Below are positions 18,000-26,756 of a DNA stretch of 64,000 bases, one piece after another. The notes beneath the pieces are model-generated. The model ran no database searches, was not told the origin of the DNA, and saw only the letters and a program-made list of their open reading frames with translations. The DNA is from DATBSK01 sp964501785 (GTDB lineage: Bacteria > Actinomycetota > Acidimicrobiia > IMCC26256 > PALSA-555). How positions within the stretch are numbered: position 1 is the stretch's first letter; every line of letters begins with the position of its first letter. Location: NCBI GenBank assembly GCA_964501785.1, contig CAZCUD010000004.1, positions 124,001 to 188,000 on the forward strand, given 5' to 3'. Position numbers and translations under genes: made by a program.

Positions 18000-20813
18000 A
18001 TGGCGATGGCGCCGGAGCAGATCGGCATCGGGATCCGTCGGTACTTCACCGAGCCGGGCACCCACCCGTACGAGACGGTCGCCTGGGAGCAGCGCGACGC
18101 CCGGATCCAGAACTTCAAGGACGGCACCGACGCCTTCTTCCAGCCCGACGTCGAGTTCCCGGTCGCGTGGTCCCAGAACGCCACCAACATCGTCGCCCAG
18201 AAGTACTTCCGCGGCACCCTCGGCACGCCCGAGCGCGAGTCGTCGCTGAAGCAGGTCATCGACCGGGTCGCCGACACCATCACCGCGTGGGGCATGCGCG
18301 ACGGCTACTTCGTCGACGAGCAGGAAGGCGCGGCCTTCCGCAACGAGCTCAAGTACATCCTCGTGCACCAGCGCGCGTCCTTCAACTCACCGGTGTGGTT
18401 CAACATCGGCGTCGACGGCGTGCCCGCGCAGGCGTCGGCGTGCTTCATCCTCGCCGTCGAGGACACGATGGACGGGATCCTCAACTGGTACCGGGAGGAG
18501 GGGATCATCTTCAAGGGCGGTTCGGGCTCGGGCATCAACCTCTCGGGCATCCGGTCGTCCGCGGAGCACCTCGCCGGCGGCGGCACCGCGAGCGGGCCGG
18601 TGAGCTTCATGCGCGGCGCCGACGCGTCGGCGGGCACGATCAAGTCGGGCGGCAAGACCCGGCGCGCCGCGAAGATGGTCATCCTCGACGTCGACCACCC
18701 CGACGTCGAGGAGTTCATCTGGTGCAAGGCGCGCGAGGAGCACAAGGCCCGCGCGCTTCGCGACGCCGGGTTCGACATGGACCTCGACGGCCGCGACTCG
18801 CACTCCATCCAGTACCAGAACGCCAACAACTCGGTGCGGGTCAGCGACGACTTCATGCAAGCGGTCGCCGACGACGCCGACTGGGACCTCAAGGCCGTCA
18901 CGACCGGCGAGACCCTCAAGACGATCCGGGCGCGCGACCTCATGCAGCAGATCGCGCAGGCCGCCTGGGAGTGCGCCGACCCGGGCATGCAGTACGACAC
19001 GACGATCAACCGCTGGCACACCGCGCCCAACACGGGCCGCATCAACGCGTCCAACCCCTGCTCCGAGTACATGCACCTCGACAACTCGGCGTGCAACCTC
19101 GCCAGCATCAACCTCCTGAAGTACCTGGGCGACGACGGCTCGTTCGACGTCGAGGGCTTCAAGCACACGGTCGAGGTCGTGTTCACCGCGCAGGAGATCC
19201 TGGTCGGGAACGCCGACTACCCGACCGAGAAGATCGGTGAGAACAGCCGCCGCTTCCGTCAGCTCGGGCTCGGCTACGCCAACCTCGGGGCGCTGCTGAT
19301 GGCCCAGGGCCTGGCGTACGACTCCGACGAGGGACGCGCCTGGGCGGGCGCGATCACCGCGCTGATGACCGGGCACGCCTACGCGACGAGCGCGCGCACG
19401 GCCGGCCGCATGGGTCCCTTCGCCGGCTTCGCCGAGAACGCCGAGCCGATGGTCGACGTGCTGCGCATGCACCGGGGTGCCGTCGCCGAGATCGACGAGG
19501 AGAAGGTGCCCGTCGAGCTGCTCGGTGCCGCACAGCGGGCGTGGGACGAGGCGGTCGAGGTCGGCGAGGTGCACGGCGTGCGCAACTCGCAGGCCAGCGT
19601 CCTCGCGCCCACCGGCACCATCGGCTTGATGATGGACTGCGACACCACCGGCATCGAGCCCGACCTCGCGCTCACGAAGGCCAAGAAGCTCGTCGGTGGC
19701 GGCACCATGATGATCGTCAACCAGACGATCCCGCGCGCGCTGCGCAAGCTCGGCTACGCCGACGAGCAGGCCCAGGCGATCGTCGATCACATCCACGAGC
19801 ACAAGTCGATCTTCGGTGCGCCGCACTTCAAGGAAGAGCACCTGCCCGTCTTCGCGTGCTCGATGGGCGACAACACGATCCATTACATGGGTCACGTGAA
19901 GATGATGGGCGCGGCGCAGCCGTTCCTCTCGGGGGCCATCTCCAAGACCGTCAACATGCCCGAGGACGTCACGGTCGACGACGTCGGCGAGCTCTACATG
20001 GAGTCGTGGCGGCTGGGCCTGAAGGCCGTCGCGATCTACCGCGACAACTGCAAGGTCGCACAGCCCCTCGCCACGCAGAAGAAGGAGGGGGAGGGCGCCG
20101 ACGGCGGCGAGGCCGACGCGCTCGCCCGGCAGGTCGAGCGGATCGTCGAGACCGTCATCGTGCAGGAGCCGGTGCGTCAGAAGCCTCCGCGCACCCGCAA
20201 CTCGAAGACGTTCTCGTTCCGCGTGGCCGACTGCCACGGCTACGCGACGGTGGGTGAGTTCGAGGACGGACGCCCGGCCGAGATCTTCTTGAAGGTCGCC
20301 AAGCAGGGCTCGACGCTCGCCGGCATCATGGACGCCTTCGCGATCTCGGTGAGCCACGGGCTCCAGTACGGCGTGCCCCTCAAGGCCTTCGTCGACATGT
20401 TCACCAACATGCGCTTCGACCCGGCCGGCATGACCGACGACCCAGACATCCGGTTCGCGACGAGCCTGGTCGACTACCTGTTCCGCCGTCTCGCGGTCGA
20501 GTACCTGCCGTTCGACGAGCGCAAGGAGCTCGGCGTGCTCACGGTCGCGGAGCGCAGCGAACCGACGCTGCCGGGCGTGGCCGAGGCCGCGACACCTCAG
20601 CAGCCCGCGATCGACCTGCTCCCGCCCGAAGATCGGGCACCGTCGTCGTCGCACCCGTCGCTCGGTGCGTCGGCCGGGGGTGGCGCGAGCGCGCCGGAGG
20701 CCCGGGTGCCCGACGCCGAGATGGTGCTGTGCCACGTCTGCGGCGACATCATGCAGCGGGCCGGGTCGTGCCACGCGTGTCCGTCCTGCGGCGCGACGAG
20801 CGGCTGCTCCTGA
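18000..20813 (+). CDS. nrdJ: vitamin B12-dependent (class II) ribonucleotide reductase NrdJ
   Basis: 937 aa. It reduces ribonucleotides to deoxyribonucleotides with an adenosylcobalamin-derived thiyl radical, with or without oxygen. The catalytic core has the substrate-site cysteines and motif NPCSEYMHLDNSACNLASINL (split here as NPCSEYMHLD and SACNLASINL), SxxGTIG-type TGTIGLMMDCDTTG, and GGSGSGINLSGIRSS for phosphate binding. The last ~30 residues form a Cys-rich tail (CHVCG, CHACPSCG) that probably re-reduces the active site. The ATG at 18000 follows GGGGAGGA (17985-17992). No class I subunits lie in this window. Confidence 0.95.
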   Translation: MAMAPEQIGIGIRRYFTEPGTHPYETVAWEQRDARIQNFKDGTDAFFQPDVEFPVAWSQNATNIVAQKYFRGTLGTPERESSLKQVIDRVADTITAWGMRDGYFVDEQEGAAFRNELKYILVHQRASFNSPVWFNIGVDGVPAQASACFILAVEDTMDGILNWYREEGIIFKGGSGSGINLSGIRSSAEHLAGGGTASGPVSFMRGADASAGTIKSGGKTRRAAKMVILDVDHPDVEEFIWCKAREEHKARALRDAGFDMDLDGRDSHSIQYQNANNSVRVSDDFMQAVADDADWDLKAVTTGETLKTIRARDLMQQIAQAAWECADPGMQYDTTINRWHTAPNTGRINASNPCSEYMHLDNSACNLASINLLKYLGDDGSFDVEGFKHTVEVVFTAQEILVGNADYPTEKIGENSRRFRQLGLGYANLGALLMAQGLAYDSDEGRAWAGAITALMTGHAYATSARTAGRMGPFAGFAENAEPMVDVLRMHRGAVAEIDEEKVPVELLGAAQRAWDEAVEVGEVHGVRNSQASVLAPTGTIGLMMDCDTTGIEPDLALTKAKKLVGGGTMMIVNQTIPRALRKLGYADEQAQAIVDHIHEHKSIFGAPHFKEEHLPVFACSMGDNTIHYMGHVKMMGAAQPFLSGAISKTVNMPEDVTVDDVGELYMESWRLGLKAVAIYRDNCKVAQPLATQKKEGEGADGGEADALARQVERIVETVIVQEPVRQKPPRTRNSKTFSFRVADCHGYATVGEFEDGRPAEIFLKVAKQGSTLAGIMDAFAISVSHGLQYGVPLKAFVDMFTNMRFDPAGMTDDPDIRFATSLVDYLFRRLAVEYLPFDERKELGVLTVAERSEPTLPGVAEAATPQQPAIDLLPPEDRAPSSSHPSLGASAGGGASAPEARVPDAEMVLCHVCGDIMQRAGSCHACPSCGATSGCS

Positions 20814-20865
20814 GGCGGGGCGGGCGCGGGACGTAGGTCCCTGGCCTCGTCGGGCGGGGAAGCCC

Positions 20866-20871
20866 CAGACT
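20866..20871 (+). promoter_or_regulatory. -10 candidate CAGACT for the ABC exporter
   Basis: CAGACT ends 7 nt before the GTG at 20879. The carbonic anhydrase gene has the same CAGACTGTCG sequence at the same spacing. Confidence 0.3.
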
Positions 20872-20878
20872 GTCGCCC

Positions 20879-21817
20879 GTGTCGGTCGCGATCTCGATCT
20901 CGGGCTTGGTGAAGACGTTCGGCGCGTTCCGTGCGCTCGACGGGCTCGACCTCGAGGTCTCCGCCGGCGAGGTGCACGGCTTCCTCGGCCCGAACGGCTC
21001 GGGCAAGACGACGACCATCCGGGTGCTGCTCGGGATGCTGCGGACCGACTCGGGCGCGGTCTCGCTGCTCGGGGGCGACCCGTGGCGCGATGCGGTCGCC
21101 CTGCACCGCCGCCTCGCGTACGTGCCGGGCGAGGTGACCCTCTGGCCCAAGCTCAGCGGCGGAGAGGTCATCGATCTGCTCGGTCGGTTGCGCGGCGACC
21201 TCGACCCGAAGCGGCGCGACGAGCTGCTCGAGCGCTTCGAGCTCGACCCCACGAAGAAGGCCCGCACGTACTCGAAGGGCAATCGGCAGAAGGTGGGACT
21301 GGTCGCTGCGCTCGCGTCGTCGGCCGAGCTGCTGATCCTCGACGAGCCGACCTCGGGGCTCGATCCGCTCATGGAAGCGGTGTTCCAGGACTGCGTCCAC
21401 GACCTCAAGGCCGAAGGTCGCACCGTGCTCCTGTCGAGCCACATCCTCGCCGAGGTCGAGGCGACGTGCGATCGGGTCACGATCATCAGGGCCGGTCGCA
21501 CGACGGAGAGCGGGACGCTCGCGGAGCTGCGTCACCTCACCCGCACCTCGATCGTCGTCGAGACCTCGCGTCCCGCCGAGGGGCTGGCCGGCGTGCCCGG
21601 CGTCCACGGCCTCGAGCTGCAGGGCGCCCAGGCTCGCTTCGAGGTCGACTCCGCGCACCTCGACGACGTGATGCGGGTGCTGACCGAGCTGGGGGTGACG
21701 AGCCTCGTGAGCCACCCACCGACCCTCGAGGAGCTGTTCCTCCGTCACTACGGCGATCAGCTCGCCCACGTCCATGGCACCGATCCCCGCGCGCAGTCGG
21801 ACGGGTCCCCTGGATGA
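20879..21817 (+). CDS. ABC-2 exporter ATP-binding protein
   Basis: 312 aa nucleotide-binding subunit of a drug or lipid exporter. Walker A GPNGSGKT is at residues 37-44, the signature appears as YSKGNRQKVGL (~132-142) in place of LSGGQ, Walker B is LLILDEPTSGLDP (~152-164), and the switch His is in LLSSHILAEVE. A ~90-residue C-terminal domain follows, as in DrrA/YhaQ-type ATPases. GTG start. The TGA overlaps the permease ATG (ATGA), so the two are coupled. The substrate is unknown. Confidence 0.88.
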   Translation: MSVAISISGLVKTFGAFRALDGLDLEVSAGEVHGFLGPNGSGKTTTIRVLLGMLRTDSGAVSLLGGDPWRDAVALHRRLAYVPGEVTLWPKLSGGEVIDLLGRLRGDLDPKRRDELLERFELDPTKKARTYSKGNRQKVGLVAALASSAELLILDEPTSGLDPLMEAVFQDCVHDLKAEGRTVLLSSHILAEVEATCDRVTIIRAGRTTESGTLAELRHLTRTSIVVETSRPAEGLAGVPGVHGLELQGAQARFEVDSAHLDDVMRVLTELGVTSLVSHPPTLEELFLRHYGDQLAHVHGTDPRAQSDGSPG

Positions 21818-23403
21818 CGAGCGCCGCGCTCACCGGGTCCGGTGCACTGTCGTGGTTCGCGCTGCGGCGCGATCGAGTGCGCATCGCGACCTGGATCGTG
21901 TCGATCGCGGGCCTCGTCGTCGTGACCGTTGCGAGCATCAAGGGCCTGTATCCCACTCGCGCCGATCTCGTGCAGGCAGCGATCGCGTCCGAGGGCAATG
22001 CCGCGGCGATCGCCTTCAACGGCCCTGCGCAGGGTCTCGACACCGTCGGCGGACAGGTCGCGTTCCAGATGGGGTCGTTCGGGCTCGTCGCGGTGGGGCT
22101 GATGACGCTGCTGATCGTGGGGCGCCTCACGCGCGGTGAGGAGGAGTCGGGCCGGCTCGAGCTGGTGCGCTCCCTGCCCGTCGGCGCCGACGCTCCGAAC
22201 GCGACGGCGCTGCTGATCGCGGGTGGGATGAACGTGGTGGTGGGCGCCGCGGTCGCGGTCGTCCTGCTCGCACTCGGCCTGCCCACCGAGGGCTCGGTGG
22301 TGTTCGGCATCTCGTTCATGCTCTTCGGCCTGGTGTTCATCGGGGTGACGCTCGTCGCAGCGCAGATCAGCGAGAACACACGGGTCGTCTACGGGATCGC
22401 CGGGGCAGTGCTCGGAGCGGCCTTCGCCCTGCGTGCGGTCGGCGACATCGGTGACGGCACCATCTCGTGGCTGTCACCGATCGGATGGGCGCAGAAGGCA
22501 CGACCCTTCGCCGGTGAGGTGTGGTGGCCGTTCCTGATCATGATCGCGGCGGCGGGCGCGCTGGTCGCCGGGGCGGTCGTCCTGGGCCGGCGACGCGACG
22601 TCGGCGGCGGGCTCGTCGCCCCGCGGGCCGGACCGGCGCACGCGTCGAGGGGTCTCGGCCGGCCGATCGGTCTGGCGCTGCGCCTCCAGCGGGCCAGCGT
22701 CGTGGGGTGGGGCACGGCGGTGCTGCTGCTCGGCGTCGCCTACGGATCGATCGCCGACAGCATCAACGACTTCATCGAGGACAACGAGACGGTTGCCGAG
22801 GTCTTCACGGCTCGTACGGGCGCGAGCATCGTCGACTCGTACCTGTCGATGTCGTTCCGGATCGTCGCCCTGGTCGCTGCAGGGTTCGCGATCCAAGCAG
22901 TGCTGCGCATCCGTGGCGAGGAGACGTCGATGCATGCCGAGCAGATCCTCGCGACGCCGACGTCGCGCGCACGATGGGCAGCCGGGCACCTCGTGGTCGC
23001 GACGCTCGGCTCGGTCGTCCTGCTGCTCGTCGCCGCGGTCGCGGTCGGAGGATCGGCTGCGGCCGTGACCGGAGACGTCACCGTGCTCCGGGAGGCGTTC
23101 GGCGCGTCGCTGGCATACCTGCCGGCGCTCGGAGTGATGATGGGCGTCACCATGGGTCTCGTGGGCGCAGCTCCACGCGTGTCCGGTGCCGCGTGGGGGC
23201 TGTTCGCGTTCGCCTTCGTCGTCGCGATGCTCGGCCAGGTGCTCGACCTCCCGACGTGGGTGCTCGAGCTGTCGCCGTTCGAGCACGTGCCGCAGCTGCC
23301 GGCGGAGGGCGTCGCCGTCCTGCCGCTCGTCCTGCTCGGCGTCGTCGCGATCGGTCTGGGAGCGTTCGGTCTCGCGGCGCTTCGTCGCCGTGACCTCGGA
23401 TAG
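21814..23403 (+). CDS. ABC-2 exporter permease (TnrB3-like, two fused halves)
   Basis: 529 aa membrane protein with about 12 hydrophobic helices in two similar halves of ~260 residues. Each half has a cytosolic loop with the same motif: GEEESGRLELVRSLPV in the first and GEETSMHAEQILATPTSRARW in the second. This duplication is typical of the tetronasin/polyketide exporter permeases of actinobacteria. The ATG overlaps the stop of the ATPase gene. It pairs with that ATPase as an efflux system; whether it exports an antibiotic or a lipid cannot be told. Confidence 0.85.
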   Translation: MTSAALTGSGALSWFALRRDRVRIATWIVSIAGLVVVTVASIKGLYPTRADLVQAAIASEGNAAAIAFNGPAQGLDTVGGQVAFQMGSFGLVAVGLMTLLIVGRLTRGEEESGRLELVRSLPVGADAPNATALLIAGGMNVVVGAAVAVVLLALGLPTEGSVVFGISFMLFGLVFIGVTLVAAQISENTRVVYGIAGAVLGAAFALRAVGDIGDGTISWLSPIGWAQKARPFAGEVWWPFLIMIAAAGALVAGAVVLGRRRDVGGGLVAPRAGPAHASRGLGRPIGLALRLQRASVVGWGTAVLLLGVAYGSIADSINDFIEDNETVAEVFTARTGASIVDSYLSMSFRIVALVAAGFAIQAVLRIRGEETSMHAEQILATPTSRARWAAGHLVVATLGSVVLLLVAAVAVGGSAAAVTGDVTVLREAFGASLAYLPALGVMMGVTMGLVGAAPRVSGAAWGLFAFAFVVAMLGQVLDLPTWVLELSPFEHVPQLPAEGVAVLPLVLLGVVAIGLGAFGLAALRRRDLG

Positions 23404-24112
23404 CCGACGCGTGCGGGAGGTCGGCAAGCTCATCGCGAGCGGTCGCGACGGCGCCATCTACGAGTACGGCGAGGGACTCGTCCTGCGCCGCGCTCGAGAC
23501 GGGCGAAGCCTCGCCGGTGAGGCGCGCATCCTCGAGCACGTGTACGCGGCCGGGCTGCCGGTTCCAGAGGTGCACGATCTGCGGGCGGGCGACACCGAGC
23601 TGGTGATGGAGCGCATTCACGGGCCGACGATGGTGCAGGCGTTCACCCGGGCTCCGTGGCGCGTCGGTCGGCACACTCGGGTGCTCGCCGACCTGCATCG
23701 GCAGGTGCACGCGATCCCGGGTCCCGACTGGTTGCCGCAGGTTCCCGACGGCGGCGACCGGTTGGTGCACCTCGACCTCCACCCGCTCAACGTCATCTAC
23801 GGACCCGACGGTCCGGTGCTGATCGACTGGACGAACGCGTCGCGCGGGCGCGCGGAGACCGACCTCGCCCAGACCTGGCTGATCATCGAGTCGGCCGACA
23901 CCTCGGGGGAGGGCCTCGTCGCTCGGGTCGCCGGCCCGATGCAAGGGCTGATCGCGAGGCGCTTCGTGGCCGAGTTCGATCGCGCCGCGATCGTGCCGTT
24001 CCTGCGCCCCGTCGCCGACGTGCGATCGCTGGACCGCAACATGCACGCGTCGGAGATCGAGGCGATGTACCGGATCGTGGAGCGCGAGGAGCGCCGGCTC
24101 GGCAGCTCCTGA
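23390..24112 (+). CDS. aminoglycoside phosphotransferase-fold protein
   Basis: 240 aa kinase-like protein. A Gly-rich nucleotide loop (IASGRDGAIYEYGEG) is followed by the catalytic loop HLDLHPLNVIYG and the Mg-binding LIDWTNASRG, i.e. Brenner motif HxDxxxxN and the DW motif. The GTG at 23390 overlaps the permease by 14 bases; the GTG at 23411 would give 233 aa and is equally possible. It probably belongs to the ABC operon. The substrate is not predictable; small-molecule alcohols or sugars are usual for the family. Confidence 0.75.
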   Translation: MTSDSRRVREVGKLIASGRDGAIYEYGEGLVLRRARDGRSLAGEARILEHVYAAGLPVPEVHDLRAGDTELVMERIHGPTMVQAFTRAPWRVGRHTRVLADLHRQVHAIPGPDWLPQVPDGGDRLVHLDLHPLNVIYGPDGPVLIDWTNASRGRAETDLAQTWLIIESADTSGEGLVARVAGPMQGLIARRFVAEFDRAAIVPFLRPVADVRSLDRNMHASEIEAMYRIVEREERRLGSS

Positions 24113-24198
24113 CGTCCGCCCTACCCGGCTCACGGGCTCTGCGGAACCCCGCGGGCTGCTCTCAGGCGCCTCACAACGCACGGTGGTGAAGTGGCCCC

Positions 24199-24612
24199 AT
24201 GGACGACCTCGCCGCGACTCCCGAACCGCCCCCGGGCGAGGCCGCTGCCCCGCAGCTGCCGGGAGCTCGGGCCCGGCGGCGCCGCGCCAAGGAGCGATCG
24301 CGGCGGTTCCGCAGGAGCCGCATCGTCGTGGCGGGCGCGAGCGCCGCCACGATGGGCACGCTCGCCGCCGCGATGGCACTGACCGCGCCGACGGCCGCCA
24401 CCACGTCGTCGCCCTCTCCCTCGTCGGACTCTGGGACGTCGGTCAGGTCGGGGTCGTCGTCGACGTACGAGCCCGACGACTCGGACGAGTCCTGGGAGGA
24501 CTCCTCCTCCGACGACGACTCGTCCGGCGCCGCGACGCCCTACGACGACGGCTCGTCGGCGTCGGCGTCGCCGTCATCGTCTTCGAGCCACACGAGCTCC
24601 GGTGGCAGCTGA
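24199..24612 (+). CDS. small Ser/Asp-rich membrane-anchored protein beside ApbE
   Basis: 137 aa, no recognised domain. Residues 24-41 are strongly basic and 42-65 form one membrane helix, so the tail should lie outside the cell. The tail (66-137) is low-complexity Ser/Thr/Asp. It contains DDSSGAAT (106-113), close to the D-x-x-S-G-A-T motif that ApbE flavinylates in FMN-bind proteins, but with one extra Ala and no FMN-bind domain around it. Its stop overlaps the ApbE start by 11 bases. It may be a minimal flavin carrier or wall tether; both ideas are inference. No clear promoter. Confidence 0.6.
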   Translation: MDDLAATPEPPPGEAAAPQLPGARARRRRAKERSRRFRRSRIVVAGASAATMGTLAAAMALTAPTAATTSSPSPSSDSGTSVRSGSSSTYEPDDSDESWEDSSSDDDSSGAATPYDDGSSASASPSSSSSHTSSGGS

Positions 24613-25537
24613 GCGGCGCTTCCCCGTGATGGGCACGACGGCCCACGTGGTCGTCGTCCCCCGGACGCCTGCCGCCGGCGCGGGGCTCCTCGACGCGGCA
24701 GAGGCCCGGCTCGCGGAGCTGGAGCAGCGCTGGAGCCGCTTCCTCGCCGAGAGCGAGGTGAGTCGGGTCAACGGGGCGGGCGGTGACCCGGTCGTCGTGT
24801 CACGCGACACGCAGATGCTGTTCGAGCGCGCGCTCGACGGGTGGGAGCGCACCGCCGGTCGCTTCGACCCGACCGTGCTGCCCGCGCTCGTCGCGGCGGG
24901 CTACGACGAGACGTTCACGGTCGTCGCCGCTCGTGCCTCGCACCCGGAGCACGCGCCGGTCGGCGCCGCGCCGGGATGCTGGGGCGTGCGCATCGATCGC
25001 GCGACCTCGACCGTCACGCTGCCCACCGGCGTCGGCTTCGACCCGGGCGGGATGGGCAAGGGCCTCGCGGCCGACCTCGTCGCCGCCGACCTGACGGCGC
25101 TCGGAGCGAGCGGGGTGTGCGTGAACCTCGGTGGCGACCTGCACGTCGACGGTGACGGTCCCGACGGTCGCGGGTGGCTCGTCGATCTCGAGCATCCGAT
25201 CTCGACCGAGCTCGACGGGCTCGGTCAGGTGCACCTCGCGTCGGGCGCGGTCGCGTCGACGTGGCGGACCCGGCGGGCGTGGGGTCCGGTCCGGGATCGG
25301 CGGCACCACGTGATCGACCCCGAGGTCGGCGCGCCCGCGTCCACCGGCCTCGCGGGCGTCGTCGTGCTCACGAGGGCCGCGTGGTGGGCCGAGGTGCTCG
25401 CCACCGCGGCGTTCCTCTCCGGGGAGGGCGCGACGAAGCTGCTCGAGGCGCACGGCGCGGCCGGGCTCACGGTCGCCGACGACGGTCGCGTGCGAGCGGC
25501 GGGGCCGATCGAGGAGCTGCGACCGTGCTGGGCGTGA
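24602..25537 (+). CDS. apbE: FAD:protein FMN transferase (ApbE)
   Basis: 311 aa. It moves FMN from FAD onto a Thr/Ser of an acceptor protein outside the cytoplasmic membrane. Family motifs seen: VMGTTAHV near the N-terminus, WSRFLAESEVSRVN, FDPGGMGKGLAADL (~residue 142-155) and HHVIDPEVGAPAS. No signal peptide or lipobox is evident at the GTG start, which is unusual for an exported enzyme. The GTG lies inside the end of the preceding Ser-rich gene. The following membrane protein overlaps by 4 bases, so all three are probably one translational unit. Confidence 0.9.
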   Translation: MAAERRFPVMGTTAHVVVVPRTPAAGAGLLDAAEARLAELEQRWSRFLAESEVSRVNGAGGDPVVVSRDTQMLFERALDGWERTAGRFDPTVLPALVAAGYDETFTVVAARASHPEHAPVGAAPGCWGVRIDRATSTVTLPTGVGFDPGGMGKGLAADLVAADLTALGASGVCVNLGGDLHVDGDGPDGRGWLVDLEHPISTELDGLGQVHLASGAVASTWRTRRAWGPVRDRRHHVIDPEVGAPASTGLAGVVVLTRAAWWAEVLATAAFLSGEGATKLLEAHGAAGLTVADDGRVRAAGPIEELRPCWA

Positions 25538-26148
25538 CGCTCACCTGGCTCGTGAGTCGGTCGGCGGGCATCGTCGCCTGGGCGCTGATCGTGGCGTCCT
25601 GCTCGTGGGGGCTGCTCTTGGCCACCCGAGCTCTCGCGCGACGTGGCGTGAGTCGCCCGTCACCGGCGTGGATCTTCTCGATCCACCGCTTCCTCGGCGC
25701 GCTCTGCGTCGTGTTCACCGTGATCCACGTGCTCGCGATCCTCTTCGATCCCTTCGTCACCTTCTCGGTCACCGACATCCTGGTGCCCTTCGCGTCGACG
25801 TGGGAGCCGCTCGCAGTGGCCCTCGGCATCGTCGCGACGTACCTGCTGGTCGCGATCGAGGTCACGTCGCTGCTTCGCACCAGGATCCCCCCGCGCGTGT
25901 GGCGGGGCATACACCTGTCGGCCTACGCGCTGCTCGTGTGCACGAGCGTGCACGCCATCGCGGTCGGCACCGACGTGGCGATGCTGGTCCCCACCGCGGC
26001 AGGGGTCGTGGTCGCCTGCGCGGTCACGTTCGCGTGTGGGCTCCTGTGGACCGTGCGCCGGAACGCGGGGCGGGGGCGCGCCACGCCTACATCTCACCCG
26101 CGGCCGCAGCCGCGCGCGCGTGTCGGTGTCGCCACCAACGGTAGGTGA
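25534..26148 (+). CDS. ferric reductase-like transmembrane protein
   Basis: 204 aa with five or six membrane helices. Histidines positioned for haem are seen in FSIHRFLGALCVVFTVIHVL and in GIHLSAYALLVCTSVHAIAVG (the four-His pattern of YedZ/MsrQ and ferric reductases). There is no FAD/NAD domain, so it could pass electrons from the membrane to an outside acceptor. GTG at 25534 overlaps the apbE stop (GTGA); a GTG nine bases earlier is an alternative. Its Arg/Pro-rich tail overlaps the convergent DedA gene by 62 bases. Confidence 0.75.
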   Translation: MTLTWLVSRSAGIVAWALIVASCSWGLLLATRALARRGVSRPSPAWIFSIHRFLGALCVVFTVIHVLAILFDPFVTFSVTDILVPFASTWEPLAVALGIVATYLLVAIEVTSLLRTRIPPRVWRGIHLSAYALLVCTSVHAIAVGTDVAMLVPTAAGVVVACAVTFACGLLWTVRRNAGRGRATPTSHPRPQPRARVGVATNGR

Positions 26149-26707
26149 GGAACGCGCCGAGCACGACGGTGATCCCGATCGCGCCACCGATGAGCAGGTC
26201 CTTCGGTCCCCCGAGCGCGTCGACGCTGGTGCCGACGACGAAGCCGAACGTGAAGTGCATCGTGAGCCAGGCCGCGACCCCGATGCAGTCGGCGACGATG
26301 AACCGCCGGTAGGGCAGGCCGAGGTCGCCCGCGAGGATGACGACGAGGAAGCGGACGACGGGCAGGACGCGCCCGATCGCGACGGCCCACATGCCCCAGC
26401 GCTCGAAGAACGCGCGGGCCTGCGCGACCCGCGCGTCGTCGATGCCGAGGTGGCCGTCGAGCTTCGCGGTGATGGCGGGGCCGAAGCGGCGGCCGATCAG
26501 GAAGCCGATGCTGTCGCCGATCACGGCACCCACGAAGACGACCGCGATCACTGCGGGCGCCGACAGCTCGCCGATCGCGCTGAGGGACGCGGCCCCGATG
26601 ACCAGGGTGTCGATCGGGAGGACGAGGCCGAGCCCTACGGAGTTCTCGAGGATCGCGAACCCGAACAGCGCGAGGTACACCCACGGCCCGTGGAGCAGTC
26701 CCTCCAT
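26087..26707 (-). CDS. DedA family membrane protein (SNARE-associated type)
   Basis: 206 aa. DedA features: two re-entrant, Gly/Pro-rich regions (NSVGLGLVLPIDTLVIGAAS; VIGDSIGFLIGRRFG) and the conserved GRVLPVVRFLVVILAG stretch with arginines, then C-terminal helices. DedA proteins are thought to flip phospholipids or undecaprenyl phosphate and to keep the proton gradient. The start at 26707 gives a normal N-terminus; the upstream open frame reads across the carbonic anhydrase gene. Divergent from the carbonic anhydrase with ~50 bp between. Confidence 0.85.
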   Translation of the reverse strand: MEGLLHGPWVYLALFGFAILENSVGLGLVLPIDTLVIGAASLSAIGELSAPAVIAVVFVGAVIGDSIGFLIGRRFGPAITAKLDGHLGIDDARVAQARAFFERWGMWAVAIGRVLPVVRFLVVILAGDLGLPYRRFIVADCIGVAAWLTMHFTFGFVVGTSVDALGGPKDLLIGGAIGITVVLGAFLTYRWWRHRHARAAAAAGEM

Positions 26708-26743
26708 CGGAGCATCGTTCCAGGTCCGGTCGCCCGGTGGCGG

Positions 26744-26749
26744 CAGACT
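26744..26749 (+). promoter_or_regulatory. -10 candidate CAGACT for carbonic anhydrase
   Basis: CAGACT ends 7 nt before the GTG at 26757, the same sequence and spacing as at 20866. Confidence 0.3.
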
Positions 26750-26756
26750 GTCGGGC

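Noticed and set aside
18387..20774. 795-aa minus-strand frame antisense to nrdJ
   Set aside because: Shadow of the nrdJ codon pattern; composition is biased and no motif is present.
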